A stretch of DNA of 64,000 nucleotides, from NCBI GenBank assembly GCA_947561715.1, contig OX387197.1, positions 1,493,001-1,557,000 of the forward strand. Reading direction: 5' to 3'. Origin of the DNA: Ascidia mentula. Its lineage: Eukaryota > Chordata > Ascidiacea > Phlebobranchia > Ascidiidae. Of the stretch, positions 1 through 11,795 are shown piece after piece. The translations under genes were made by a program, and so were the position numbers. The first letter of the stretch is position 1. Every line of letters begins with the position of its first letter. Below the pieces are notes generated by a model. It saw only the letters and a list, made by a program, of their open reading frames with translations, ran no database searches and had not been told where the DNA came from.

Positions 1-159
1 ACTCTTGTGTGGTTAAAAGTATTTGCGTCTACTGCCTGGAACATTACTAAAAACATTTATCTTGGGTTATTTTGTCGAATTTGTTTAAACTCTGTGAACA
101 AGGTCAAGTGAAATGAATGATTTGCATGTCGTGTAGATGTAAGTTTATGATTTCTATAG

Positions 160-857
160 TTACACATTCCAAACAATTGAAGACCGCGCAGGAATATTCT
201 GGAGTTACCACAGATTCGATGTTGTTGAAGAGTTTTGTGACAGACCTTGGCTTCCCGCTCCTCAACATTTGTAGAAACGGACCGGTTGGGTTCAGTGCCT
301 TCAGTAAGTTGTTTATTGACAAAACGAATATAAAATACACAAGCATAGAGCGGAACTTTACACGTTCGAACAACATGTCCTCCAGAAGATGATGAAGAAG
401 AAGGAAGAAGAAGACAAAGACGAACATCTCATGACAATGATCGTTGAGCAGTAAGTTGGTTAGGATTCGAATCCACACAACAATGACTTTAAACCGATTC
501 TTCTGGATCAAACGTTTGCGTTGAAAGAACTTGATTTAACTCACAACAAATCGTAAAGATTGATAGGATTTGCTTTAAAACTAATGAATTTCTGCCGCAA
601 AGCCTTAGTCCCACTTTTAATCCCACAAAACAAGTCCATGCCTTGAGATATTTTATTTCAAGTGGCCGTGGTTCCTATATCATAGAAGATGTTGTTCATG
701 CGCAGATCCCGCTGAAAGTTTGATTCGCCCTGTACCTAAATGTATTTATTTCAGGCAACAGGAATTGCAACTACAAGTGAAGCAATTATTAAACCTTGAG
801 AAACGCAGAAAAAGTTCCAAACTTCAAAAGGTCACAAGTTGCCCTTCTACCACGTGA
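160..857 (+). pseudogene. TRPM-type channel, C-terminal exons, copy 1 (broken)
   Basis: TRPM proteins are cation channels of plasma or organelle membranes; after helix S6 they carry a TRP-box region and a coiled coil. Exon 160-303 would encode the post-S6 segment that in copy 4 reads TFQTIEDRAGIFW then VVEEFCDRPWLPAP, like the TRPM stretch with EEY..RPxPPPF. Here a deletion of about 32 bp after CTTCCCGCTCCT causes a frameshift and a stop. The next exon (about 350-450, EQHVLQKMMKKKEEEDKDEH, coiled coil) has lost its 5' end and splice acceptor. The last exon 755-857 is intact, encodes QQELQLQVKQLLNLEK and ends with TGA at 855-857. The S6 exon would lie left of the window. At least two disabling changes make this a pseudogene unless the exons are skipped. 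Confidence 0.8.
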
Positions 858-1353
858 GCGATGACCTTGAAGCACAAACGAGGTCAAGCAATCGTGTCCA
901 GTACAAGCATCACATAAATGAGGCAGCTTGTGTATTTGTTATTGCCTAAATGTCTTTTTTGCCTGCGTATTTCTTTGCCACTTTTCCATTTTCCGTGTTA
1001 TGTAAAAATGTTTTTTTTTCATTCGATTGATTTCCATCATTGCTTTTACAGACTTTTCTTTATTGTTTCTGAACTGATTTCTTTTCGTACCGGCTACATC
1101 AGTGCCTTATTACAATTTCTGTTTTCAACTTCGCGATTTTGAAATTGAATGATTTCATAGTTCCTTTAAAATTGTTTTAAAGCGTGAACTATTTATTTAA
1201 CCAGATAATAAAAATTCCGCGTGTATTTATTGTCCTGACTGGAATCTAATGATTGATTTATTAACTCTTACAATGGATCAATTACAACACACATACTTCT
1301 AGTAGTTGGAAGTTTTGTTTCATCGTCTCCAACCATTGCACGTTTACAACGTT

Positions 1354-1461
1354 TCAATTATTGCACGTGGGTGATGGTAACAACCAATGACCACTGGGGT
1401 CGACACAAATTCCACGCTAGACCATTCGAAGTACTTCCTGTACATGGATAATAGCACGACG
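1354..1461 (-). pseudogene. Sushi/CCP gene 3' exon remnant, copy 1
   Basis: This is the antisense 3' part of the sushi-domain exon seen complete at 32863-33044. It has one extra base in the codons after WNLCR, which shifts the frame so that the terminal Trp and last Cys are lost. The homology stops at 1461, where LINE sequence begins. The same internal breakpoint is seen in copy 3 near 46484, so the sushi exon was already truncated before the LINE arrived. The signal-peptide exon is absent. Confidence 0.75.
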
Positions 1462-1463
1462 GC

Positions 1464-3993
1464 TTAACTCTGTGGAAGGGTAGGATTGTGGTGACCCCCA
1501 ACGAAGCCTGCCACAATGCTGTCTACCACTTCCCGCTGTCCTTCAGGGAGAGAGTACGTTCTGGCTAAGTAAGAGATCTGGGGGAGGAGTAATGTTTTAG
1601 TGAGGATGCTTTTTGAATCGTAGGTCAGAAAGGGTCGCTTATAGAGGAGACACGGGTGCGTAAAGAGAAAATGGCTTTGCGCCATGCCGCGATGATTGAG
1701 CTGGGGTGTCCGTTTGGTATATTTAATGGGCTTATGGCCTTACTATTCCAAGTTATCTGATATTGGGTAAAGTTATGAGGGGGATTGATGGCGGCGATCG
1801 CTTGGGTTTTGATGGGATTTACGGTTAAACCTGATATACTAGAAAATTGTGTGACGATGTCTAGGGCAAGTAAGAGGGAGTCGCGGCCGGTCACCGCTAG
1901 GGTGACATCGTCCGCGTAGGCGACCGCTTTGGGTACGTTATGGCATGGTGCGGGGATAGACCTAATTGAGGGGTGGTTTTGAAGGGCAGCAAGAAGTGGG
2001 TCGACAGCAATCAGGAAGAGGGTCAGGCTAAGGGGGTCACCTTGCCTAACACCTCTCCTGATCGGGAAACCCGTTGTGGCAAACCCGTTGAGGAGGGCTT
2101 GTGATGAGGATGAAGAATTGAGTGAAGATAAAAAATCAGTAAAAAGTGGGGGAAAGCGCTTTAGTTTTAATTGTAAGAGAAGCCAGTCAAAAGAAATGGA
2201 ATCGAAAGCTTTTCGGAAGTCAAGAGAGATAAAAAAGGAATCCGAATTACGATTTTTGGCTGAATTATGGAGGTCGCGAAGAAGGGTAGTAGCGTGAGAT
2301 GAGGTAAAACCAGGTTGGGCAAACTGATTAGGGGAAATTAACTGTGAAATAAAAGGGGTAATACGTAAATTAAGTGTTTTCGTCAAAATTGTATAATCTA
2401 AATTAAGAAGGGATATGGGTCTATAATTTGATAACAAAGAAGGGTCAGATTTTTTGAAAATAAGAGTAATATGGCCTGATGTAAACTTAGGAGGGGTATA
2501 AGCGTTAAGAAAAGAAAAATTAAGAGCTGATGTGAGGTCGGCCCCGATCAGGTTCCAGAACAGTTTGTAAAACTCTGAACTGAGACTGTCGGGGCCGGGA
2601 GTTTTACCGTAGGGAAAAAGAAAAACTGATTTTTTAATTTCTGAAACTGAAAAGGGGGCAGATAAATTTTCTAAAAAAGAATCAGGAATAAACTTAGGAG
2701 GTTGTTTAAGAAAAATGTTCGAGGGGGTTGGTAACTCAAGATTTTGATTAGATTATAACAACTTCAAAAGATCATAAGTGTGTGAAAGCATTTCTTTGGG
2801 GGTAGATAAAGGAAGGCCGAAAGAATCTTGCAACTCAAAAATGGGTGGATTAAATTTTAAAGGAAGAAGTTTTGAATAAAGTGCTTTGTCGATGATGGGT
2901 TTAAAATTAGGAAAGATAAGGATTTAAGTAAATTAGAACGTGAGGTTTCCAAATGAATATCAATTAAGGACTTTTTGACAAAATAAAAGGAACCAAAATT
3001 TTCTTTCGAAGGGGAGAAAGTAAGAGTGGTTCGAATATTATTGAGGGATTGTTGAAGGGATGAAGCATAATTACGGGATTCTTTAACTTAACGTTTCGAA
3101 TGATAAATAATGAGGGACTTAATTTTGACTTTAAGGGATAACCAAAAATCAAGGGGGTTGTTGAACATAGGAGCTAGTGAAGACCAAATAACATAATGAC
3201 GATTTAAATCATAAACAAAAAAGGGGTCGTAAAAGGTTTTAACATTATTTTTCCATGGGCCTCTGCCCCTTGGTGAAGCAGAGACCAAATTAAGAGTAAG
3301 AATAACAAAATCATGATCGGAATAGGGACATGTAATAAAAGAATGATTTTTATGTGTTAAATTAGGAGTAACATAAATTCGATCCAAACGGGATTGAAAA
3401 TTAAAAGAACGACGGGAAAATTGAACTAAATCGGGGTGAAGTATACGAAAAGAGTCTAACTTAAAAAGGTTAGTTAACTGTGCTAGATTTGTGCTGGGGG
3501 GAGAGGTTTTGATAGGGGGAAATTTATCTAATGACAGGTTTTCAACACAATTAAAATCTCCAGCCAAAATTATAGGGTGCGGTGATGTAACATAGGAATA
3601 CAGTGAATTAAAAAATAAATTATTACTAACCGGGTTTCCAGAGGGGGCGTAGATGTTGACAATATGGAGGGTGTGGGTGCGGGTTGAGATGTCGACCGCG
3701 ATAATACGGCCGGCAGAGTCAGAAATAGATTTTAGAATTCGGAGGTTCGGAGAATTGAGAAGAACTGCGACACCCCATTTGGCGTGGCCTTCGTAGGGTG
3801 CCGAGTTTAAGAGGGCAGGGCCGGAAGTCCATTCGGACTTCCAGAGCGATTCGGTTTGGGGTGAAGAGTGAGTCTCCTGTAGGAGGTAGATGTCAAAAGC
3901 TAAAGAGGAAAGATGGCGGAACAAGGCCCGCCTTTTGGTGGCAAGGCCCATGCCACTTACATTCAAGGTACAAATTTTTATGTGTGACGTCAT
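1464..3993 (-). pseudogene. LINE ORF2: AP endonuclease and reverse transcriptase
   Basis: ORF2 nicks target DNA and copies the LINE RNA in place. The start MTSHIKICTLNVSGMG at 3993 opens the endonuclease. Motifs in order are LLQETH, VNIYAPSG, ILAGDFN, SRLDRIYV and YSDHDF, all conserved in AP endonucleases. The reverse transcriptase follows, with FPYGKTPGPDSLSSEFYKLFW (about 2620-2560), SNYRPISLLN (2437 on), SLDFRKAFDS, RRGVRQGDPLS and the catalytic AYADD near 1915. The frame is broken: the endonuclease frame ends at 3088, an in-frame TAA lies near 2750, and another shift occurs at about 1625-1685 before the last readable segment. The normal C-terminal part is missing. Confidence 0.88.
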
Positions 3994-4329
3994 TACTTTT
4001 GGTTATTTTAACAAAAAATACAAGAACAAATATACAAACTACGAAAAAATACACTAACAGGTCCATTATTATTGAAAGTTCCATTACAATGATTAATTAT
4101 TATGAATTTATATTGTTGTTTGGTTGAAATCGGTTGGTATGCGGACCCCACAGTTACACGTTATTTTTTCTTTTTCTTTTACTCGGTAAAATTCTTTACA
4201 TGTGCATTGCACGCATAATACAGTACAACCGGGGCATCTTACTTTGGTCCCATAGTCCACAGCAGGGCTCCAAATACCACATTCGCACTTTAAGTATAAT
4301 TTCTCACATTGGCACGTAAAGTCACTGAC

Positions 4330-5210
4330 CTCGATTGGGATTCGTGTGCGGCAGCACCTTGTATAGGAGTTCCTTGATCTTCTGTTGCGCTTGCGTGGTT
4401 GCGGTGTGCTGGTATGCGGTTCGGGTAGAGCCAGCCCGGTGCTGTTCGCAGTTGACAGGGAGTCAGAGGGAACTACTTCTGTTGACGCTATGTTGGTGGT
4501 GTTGGTGTCAGTGTCGGCGTCGATGTCGGAAACCGAAACTTCTTCCTCTTCTTTCTCTTCGTGGTGGGGTTGTTGCTACTCCTGCTCCTCCTCCTGCTCC
4601 TGTTGTATCTCTTCGGGATGCTGTGTGTCTTCGAGCATTGGTTGTTGCTGCTGCTGTTGTTGCAGTTGTTGTTGCCGTTGCTGGTGCTGGTGGTTCTTGC
4701 GGCGGAGTTGCGGGCACTCCTCCTTCTCGTGACCCATTTCTCGGCAATAGTTGCAGTGCGGTGCTTGGCTGGGGTAATAGAAAGACAGTTTTATGCCTTC
4801 AAGCCTCGCGGCCAATTGGATGGGTCTTTATAGTTGAGGTCTTGACCATGAAGGCTCTTTTCCCCGCTTCCTTTCGCCAAGGATCCAGCATATTCCAGTG
4901 ACGGGTTACTGGGAGTGCCTTTGTACAAAGTTCTTCACCGTTTGCGTACTCATCCACGGTGGGACATAGGAAACGACCATTCTTTGGATGTCTTCTGTGC
5001 ACGGTTCTGCGTACACGGGTCGTCCGGTGCTCATCAGTTTTGCTGCGAATTGTTTTGCATAGTTTTCAGTAAAAGAAAAAAAGTCACCTTGCCGGCCGGG
5101 TATTGTATGAATCCTTTCAGCCGGTCAAGGTCGAACTTCATCGCATCGAGGATCTCGTAGATCTCCGTCCTCTTTAATCCGGGATTGAATCGAGCATCGA
5201 TCTCTCCGCG
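4330..5210 (-). pseudogene. LINE ORF1-like domain, second (downstream) copy
   Basis: This degenerate gag-like domain is homologous to the ORF1 domain just upstream on the minus strand. Matching blocks are ARFNPGLKRTEIYEILDAMK (compare ARFNPGLNREAIYNLLKAMN), RMVVSYVPP (compare RVVISYVPP) and the zinc knuckle CNYCREMGHEKEEC. The knuckle is followed by a Gln-rich tract from a CAG-like repeat at about 4620-4700 and by acidic runs. ORF1 proteins of this group carry an RRM-like fold and CCHC knuckles and bind LINE RNA. Several frameshifts are present. Its start lies in a different frame inside the C-terminal codons of the upstream copy. It may be a second ORF1 or a recombination product. Confidence 0.65.
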
Positions 5211-6247
5211 TCGGTCGACTGGGTAGGTTCTGGCGGGAACACTTCCTGTTGGTTTGGCGGCGGTGGGCGCTTCTTTCTTGGACCTGGGCCATGGTTATTC
5301 TCAAGTTTCCTGCCTACCACCGGCTCAAAAGGGGTTGAGGTTGTTGGTGTCTGATCGGCGCATCGGAGATCAGCTGGAATGTCACCTGGTGCAGAGTCTT
5401 GGGCTTGTATTTGGGAACGAGCTGCAATGACCCAGGGGTATGAGGGTTGGTGACAACTTGCCTGTGGGTTTTGGTGGGGATGTAGATTCCTCATCAGTTT
5501 TGGTGGAGGCGGAGGAGGAGTCTTCATCGGGAGAAGAAGTGTCTCCGTTTTCCTCAGTGGAGTTGGCGACATGCTTGCTCTGCTCTTTGGTCTCATCGGT
5601 CTCGATCTGGTGGTATTTGGTGTGTTTCTTCTTTCTCTTTGCTGCCAGGAGGTGGCATTCGGCCTTGTTGTGGCCATCGGCCTTTCAGTGGTCGCAGTGC
5701 GGTGGCTGCGATGTATGGAACGCCGATACCACGTGTTCCCCGAGCTTGAGCTCTCTTGGAATGGGGTTGTTTTGGAGGACGGACCTCTTCCTAATAAATG
5801 CTCTTTTCCCATTGCTGATGCGGTACTCGTCATAGAGTCGCCAACCCCGGGACACTGGCGCGTAGTGGCTCAGCAGTGCCTGGATTGGCTGCTGTTTGAT
5901 CTTAGGGGGTACGTAACTGATGACGACTCTCTCCTCGTCATTGGTCCACGCGTTAGCGTAGACCGCCGACGAGGAGTCGGTGATCTTCTTGGCCAATTGT
6001 TTCGCTTGCGCCTCATTGGTGGTATAAAACATTACCTTTCCGTTAGGAAGAAGGTTGATACCATTTAAATTTCAAAGTTCATTGCTTTGAGCAGGTTGTA
6101 GATCGCTTCCCGGTTCAGCCCGGGATTGAATCTCGCTTCTACCTCTCCATCCCGCTCAATGCGGAAGGGGTCATCGTCAGTGTTGTCTACGTTTTGGGCC
6201 GCTACTGCAGCATAAGACGTGCCTGCAGGGTTTGTAGCACCTGCCAT
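5174..6247 (-). pseudogene. LINE ORF1 (RRM-like plus CCHC), first copy
   Basis: The start is MAGATNPAGTSYAAVAAQN at 6247, followed by GEVEARFNPGLNREAIYNLL. After a frameshift near 6065 the domain continues with MFYTTNEAQAKQLAKKI and ERVVISYVPPKIKQQPIQAL, an RRM-like region, then the knuckle region SQPPHCDHCKADGHNKAEC. Another shift follows before an acidic and Pro-rich tail ending near 5174. This domain layout is known for Tx1-type ORF1 proteins, which coat the LINE RNA. The domain call is by motif order only. At least two frameshifts make it non-functional. Confidence 0.7.
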
Positions 6248-6465
6248 ACTTCAGTGCGCAATACTATAAGACAGTTTGTCCAACCGCTCACCTTGGATTT
6301 GTGGTCCTGGAATACGTTCCGGAAAATCCCAGATGATATAATCCAATTTGGCGTAATCCAAGGACTAAGAGCCAGAAACTAACTTGCCTTCTTTGGTGTT
6401 ATAAGTAACGTAACTGAAGTAAAAAACGAATTCAGGTCTCGTCAGTACTTCTTCAGTAAACGAAT

Positions 6466-6693
6466 GATGTGGTTGTGGCAGAGCAACTTGTCCATAAATC
6501 CAACTTGAATTCTTCAGGCGATTGTTTGGCTTGTTTTGCAAACTTACAGTCTTTCTTAAACCCTAATATAAACGTTCCCAACTTAACTCTATTTTGTCTT
6601 TTAATATTTGTGGTGTTCTGTGTTGCGAAATTTGTGCTATTGTTGCTTTGGCGTGACGGCAAAATTTGGGAGATGATAGATCACATTCTATTG
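6466..6693. other. Module A1 host flank after the LINE
   Basis: This stretch matches 47672-47725 and then 48430-48633, skipping the foldback element inserted in copy 3. No gene is visible. Confidence 0.6.
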
Positions 6694-6854
6694 CAGTGCT
6701 TCCCAACCTTTTTCAGTTCGCGACCCACTTTTAATGCAAGTTTTATTGTGCGACCCACAATGAGATATGACCAAACGAATGACATGCAACAATTTCGTGA
6801 TATAATAGAAAACTGTAACGTTTAGAAATGCGACCCACTGGTTGGGATGTACTG
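6694..6854. mobile_element. 161-bp hAT-like MITE, copy 1
   Basis: The terminal inverted repeats are CAGTGCTTCCCAACC and, at the other end, the complement of CAGTACATCCCAACC. Flanks TTCTATTG and TTCTAGTT form a degenerate 8-bp target duplication. The paralogous site near 33890 in module 2 lacks the element. The same copy is present at 48634-48794. It has no coding capacity. Terminal CAG and an 8-bp duplication fit non-autonomous hAT elements. Confidence 0.8.
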
Positions 6855-6875
6855 TTCTAGTTGAACAAACTCCAA

Positions 6876-8090
6876 ATGGCTGGACGGAAAAGTGGCAACA
6901 ATGCGTCCAAGAAGCCAGGTGCCTCTGGGCATATTTTCGTCAACAACACAAACAATATCATTAACAATAAAATTGCGATGAGGTTTGACCCACTTCTGGC
7001 GTTTGTCCATCAGTGGCAAATATTCCTTCAGCCACCGCTTCCAAAATAGGTCCGCTAGATATTGAACTTGGCGCCATCTGCGCCTTGAATAAATGTCTCG
7101 TTTGGTAAAGGAGCCGACAGGAAACGGCTGGCCCGACCTTAGATGTGGGAGGTGGTTTGGAGTCAAGGGCTCAAAATCATCAGGATCGCTGGACTCCGTT
7201 GTCAGAGGTCGCCCATCAACAATTGCCTCCGCTTCACACATCAGAGTTGTTAAACCATCATCGTCAAGGATTTGCTCCTTGGTGATGGCCGATAGCACCT
7301 TCCGTACAGTACGTATGGATCGTTCCCATATTCCACCGTGATGGGACGCACCTGGGGGATTGAAGTGCCATTTGATCTGGTTTGAAGACAAAAAATTCAC
7401 AATTTTAGTTTGGTTCAGCTCTTGGAGCGCCTGCCACAGCTCACGTTTGGCACCGATGAAATTGGTTCCATTGTCGGAACGAAGCGAGGCCACTTGTCCT
7501 CGTCGAGCAATGAACCTGCGCAAGGCTAAAATGAAAGAACTTCTGTCCAAGCTATTTGCTACTTCTATATGAATAACTCTGGTTGTAAGACAAGTAAATA
7601 ATGCTCCGTATCTTTTAACTTGTGATCGAGCGCGCTTTACATTGAAAGGACCAAAGTAGTCAACTCCCACAAACGTAAACGGCGGCTTATAGGGGGTTAA
7701 CCTGTCCTCGGGTAAGGACGCCATCTGTTGTACGCCACGCCTTCCCGTTCTTCTTTTAGAGTCCACACAACGGTTCAACACAGAACACACCAGAGTATTA
7801 GCTCTGACTATCCAAAATTGTTCTCTTATCAGAGCCAAAACGTATTCCCTTCCACTGTGGCCAGAAATTTCATGAAAATGTCTTGCAATTAGCTCAGAAG
7901 CGCGGCCACGTCCGGGCAAGAATACTTTGTGGTGTACTTTAAGCGCTTTACAAAGGCTAGTTCTCCAACCAACACAAATTAGTTCATCAATTAAACAAGG
8001 ATTCAAGTTATAAATCGAACTGGATTCGTGAATAGGTTTCCCCACTTTTCGGAGTTTATACTCCTTACCGTAATGTTCTTGTTGAACCAT
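6876..8090 (-). pseudogene. BEL/Pao integrase region
   Basis: Integrase inserts the cDNA of the element into the host genome. The zinc-binding segment shows HFHEISGHSGREYVLALIRE and then CSVLNRC (HHCC). Catalytic acidic residues lie in FVGVDYFGPF, SLRSDNGTNF and HGGIWERSIRTVRKVL. The C-terminal part [15 protein letters not shown] is the conserved tail domain of Pao integrases. The coding frame runs to 6822, but the last 15 or so residues come from the adjacent MITE and host, so the true C-terminus is lost. It is in the same frame as the RT/RNase H segment and separated from it only by a TAG at 8115-8117. Confidence 0.88.
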
Positions 8091-8114
8091 AAAGAGTGTT
8101 CGATTTTTCGCCTG

Positions 8115-10780
8115 CTACAGTTCATCTACGGTTAGAATGCCTAAAGTTGTTCGCTGCTCAGGATTGCGTAATGCTTCTGGAAACCTAAGCACCCAGCCAA
8201 CAATACGAATCATCGATTGCCAGGATGAGGACCTCTCCAACACCCTGTGCAAAACACTGTTGAAATTTGTAACAACAGCACATGTTGTTGCTGCAAGTTT
8301 CACTTCTGGATCATTATCTGGAATGACGTTCAAGAAATTAGGTTGTCGAGGAAAACCAGCATCACGGCACCAAAGAAAGTCTGGCCCATTCAGCCATTGT
8401 TTACACTTCAAAAAACTCGTAACTGTTAGTCCCCTTGACGCGTGGTCAGCAGGGTTGTCTAGAGTCGGAACATACTTCCACTGGCATGACTTGGACTTAT
8501 TCAAAATCTGAACAATGCGATTTGCAACAAAAGTATGAAAGCATTTGCTGGTATTACAAATATATCGCAAAACTGTTACACTGTCGGTCCACAAGGTTAC
8601 AGAATCAAGGTCAAGTTGCAATTCCTTTACCAAAATATCAGTTTGTTTTGCTGCTACGTTTGCAGCACACAGCTCCAACCTTGGGATGGTCATTGGTTTA
8701 ATTGGGGCCAACCTAGTTTTTCCACATAAAAATGCACAATGAATATGATCGTTGCCATCAAAAAAGCGAACATACGAAACGCAACCGTAAGCTGTCAAGG
8801 ATGCGTTACAAAAGGTATGAATTTCAACTCTTACTAAAGGTCCCAAATTTGTCGGTTTGAAACAGCGAGGTATCGTCAAATTTTCTAATGCTGGCAATTC
8901 ATTTGCCCAGCGCTGCCAAGTGTCACTGAAGACCTTTTGAACGGATTGATCCCATGTCAAGTTACTTCTGCACATGTTTTGCAACAACACTTTTGGAGTA
9001 TGCAATACCGGTGCCGGTAAACCGAGCGCATCATAAAGTGAGCTAACCATGGACAAAATTCCCCATCGGGTTACAGGGCGATTTGGTATGCGAATTTGAA
9101 AACCTAAGGTATCAGCATCTACTCTCCAGTTAATACATAATGCTCTCTCAGAAGGCAAGGAGTCACGACTGAGATCAAGATCTTTTATCGCGATGGCATG
9201 ATCACCGGACGGAATTGATTGCAAGGCTTCGCTACTGTTAGATATCCATTTCGTGATGTGAAACCCGCCACGTTTTAGCAGAGAAGTTAGTTCGTGAATC
9301 ATTGTAATTGTTTTTCTTTCATCATCTAATGATTTTAAGCAATCATCAACGCAAAAGTTGTTCGATACTGTGTTTACAGTCTCGAGCGAAAACATATCGC
9401 CATGATTAATTGCCGCTTGACGTAGCGCAAAATTGGCACAACTTGTAGAACAGACGGTTCCGAACAAATAAACGTTCATTTGATAAGTCACTATTTCCTT
9501 TTTTATATCACCATCTTGCCACCACAAAAAACGCAATAAATCTCGATCTTCTTCGGGGACGCGAACTTGGTGAAACATACTTCTTATATCTCCCTTTACA
9601 GCAATTTTGTCTTGTCTAAATCTACACAGTACACCAAAGAGCGAGCTAGTTAAATCCGGCCCCTGTAACAGGCATTTGTTTAGTGAAAACCCATTAAACT
9701 CCGCTAAACAATCAAATACAACCCTTAACTTGTTTGGCTTTTTAGGGTGATATACACCGTGGTGAGGCAGGTACCACACATTTCCGTCATTACGCTGTAG
9801 CAATACACGTGGAACCTTGCGAGCATGATCTTCAGTAAGCATTTGATCAATAAAAGAACGATAATGCTCGTAAAACTTAGGGTTTCTCTTGAACTTAGAT
9901 TTCAATTGTTTGATTCGGTTTTCAGCTTGCTTTAAATTTATTGGCATAATCAACTGTGTTTCCCGTTTAGGCACCGCGATCTCATAATGTCCGGTGTCAA
10001 GTTGCTTAATAGAATTATCAAAACATTTCATAAACAGTTGCTGATCTGGCGACAAAGCCTTTCTATTGCTTCCAGCGGTTTCTAAATCATCCTTGCAGAT
10101 TTCACAAATGTTAAAATAGTTTTGTTTTATAAAATAAGACATTGCTTTTGGGACTGTTTCACTCTTGTTGTTAGTCCTAGGGCCACAAACCGTCCATCCA
10201 AGTCTGGTTTTAAACGCGTAAGGACCACCATTACAGCTTTCAGTAACGCGTAATGGCTGTAACAGTTCTGGATTATCAAGGCCTATTAGCAATTCAACGG
10301 GAGCATAGACATCTTCTAACTGCACATTATGAAGATAAGGCCACTTATCGAGGTCCTCTGAACGCGCAATATCCGACTGAGAAACCGGCAATTTTCCACC
10401 AGCATAAACTTCTCCACGAATTTTCGTCCCCTATTAACGTCGCTGACTAAAAGATTATTCAGCAAAAAAGCTTCTTTCACGACATTACTGTTTATCGAGG
10501 TGGATGTTATCTTAACTTTTGGGCCGTTTGCCTTGAGTTCACACATAAGGTTCCTGCTACAAAACGTAGATGTGCTTCCCGGATCAAGAAACGCGTTAAC
10601 AATCACCCAATTATCGGAATCTGACCGCTGTACCTTTACTGGCAAAATTAGCAACATGATATTAGCTTCATGGGACTGAACCACGCCACATTTTACAGCG
10701 TCCGAATTAGAGGACGAATTAGGGTTTCTTCCGGATGCAACAGGGTGCAATGCATTTTTACGCAACCCTCTTTTCGGCAT
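8115..10780 (-). pseudogene. BEL/Pao protease, reverse transcriptase and RNase H
   Basis: The protease core NAFLDPGSTSTFCSRNL lies near 10600 and has DPG where retropepsins have D-S/T-G. A frameshift near 10425 separates it from the long frame starting at 10391. That frame continues with protease-linker residues (VELLIGLDNPELL) and then the reverse transcriptase: RVVFDCLAEFNGFSLN, KGDIRSMFHQV, YLFGTVCSTSCANFALR and the catalytic FCVDDCLKS. RNase H follows with FCNASLTAYGCVSYV and LWTDSVTVLRYI. The frame is open for 758 codons and ends at a TAG (8115-8117) between DEL and QAKNRTLFM, where BEL polyproteins normally continue. Together these copy the element's RNA into DNA. Confidence 0.88.
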
Positions 10781-11795
10781 GGATTTGTGCGACTACAGTT
10801 GCTTGCAACATGACCAGGTTCAAAACAAGAAAAACACAAACTTTTGTCCTTCACAAACTTATATCTTTCTTCAACATTCATTCGTCGAATGACTTTACAT
10901 TGATTCAGATAATGTTCAGCGCGACAACATACACAAATTGGCTTTTTCTGATAGGCGCTTTGCTCGATAAAAATGAATCGACAGCAGAAGTCTCATAACA
11001 ATTCGAACCACGTTTGGAATGTTCAGATACTACACCGAAGATTGGATTATTGGCCTCTCTGGCCTTCTTTCGAACAAACATTGCAATATGTTCAATCGTG
11101 ATTTCTTCTGCACGACAGTGCATAATATCGTCGGCAACAGAACGCCAATTAATCTTTAACGGTACTGGCAGTTTGTCTATTATTTTTTGCAGCGTTTCAA
11201 ATCTTTAGCTGCGACATACCCTTCAAAAGGAGTTAAATATTGGCAACTTGCCACCAAGTTATGGGCGCATCCACTAGTGTACTGCATCAGATTGTATAAA
11301 CGCTGGCGGGGATCAAATTCCCATTGTTCAATTAGTGTTTCAAAAGCCGTCATAAAATTGAGGTAATCTGCAGGATTTCCAGCAAAAAACGGTACCTTTA
11401 CATTAGGAAGTCTTGTCGCTGCAATAGTCTTCTGCATTAGTCTTTGGTCCGAAGCAGAATTCTGATGCGATTGTCCATGTACTGGCTGATAGATGGTGAA
11501 AGGTTGCTGAGAGGTTGACGGCATCTGTGGTTCGGGCGCAGACGCATGTGGAGGGAAAAAGCATGGGTTAAACACACGGTCACTTCGATTAGCAGAAGTT
11601 ACAGTAGAATCATTTAATTTGCCCTGTTCTCTTGTTATTACATTTAACAAGGCATCGGTTTCAGACCGAAGTCTTTGGAGCCTCGCCTCAGGGATAGGCG
11701 GCGCTTCATCTCAGACATCTGGTCTATTTAATCTAGACCGAGCACGGGTATTTGGACCCGTATAATCGTTTAGAACTTTACCTTTACGCGGCATC
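10693..11795 (-). pseudogene. BEL/Pao gag, degenerate
   Basis: A plausible start is ATG at 11795 (MPRKGKVLNDYTGPNTRAR). An in-frame TGA follows about 27 codons later, then EAPPIPEARLQRLRSETDAL. The conserved gag segment (LPNVKVPFFAGNPADYLNFM, then EQWEFDPRQRLYNLMQYTSG) matches the family often found in Pao gags. A frameshift occurs near 11185. The C-terminal zinc-knuckle region CFSCFEPGHVASNCSRTNPC lies at 10693-10881 in another frame. Gag would form the particle that packages element RNA. At least three disabling changes are visible. Confidence 0.75.

Larger units (their letters stand above)
1462..6465 (-). mobile_element. Tx1/L1-like non-LTR retrotransposon (LINE), 3'-truncated
   Basis: On the minus strand the order is ORF1 (6247 to about 4330), a spacer, then ORF2 from 3993 with an apurinic endonuclease and a reverse transcriptase. 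Comparison with module 3 shows host sequence up to 1461 and again from about 6466, so the LINE plus rearrangement replaced about 1.2 kb of host. ORF2 ends abruptly at about 1464 with no 3' UTR or poly(A), so the element is truncated at its 3' end, the opposite of the usual 5' truncation. No target duplication is visible. The RT block (SNYRPISLLN) and the downstream KSILTKTLLLPQISYLAR stretch resemble the Tx1 group of the L1 superfamily. Confidence 0.85.

Noticed and set aside
4335..4901. Several Cys-, Leu- or Ala-rich open frames on both strands
   Set aside because: They are shadows of the CAG-like repeat and biased composition in LINE ORF1; only the minus-strand frame with the CCHC knuckle is supported.
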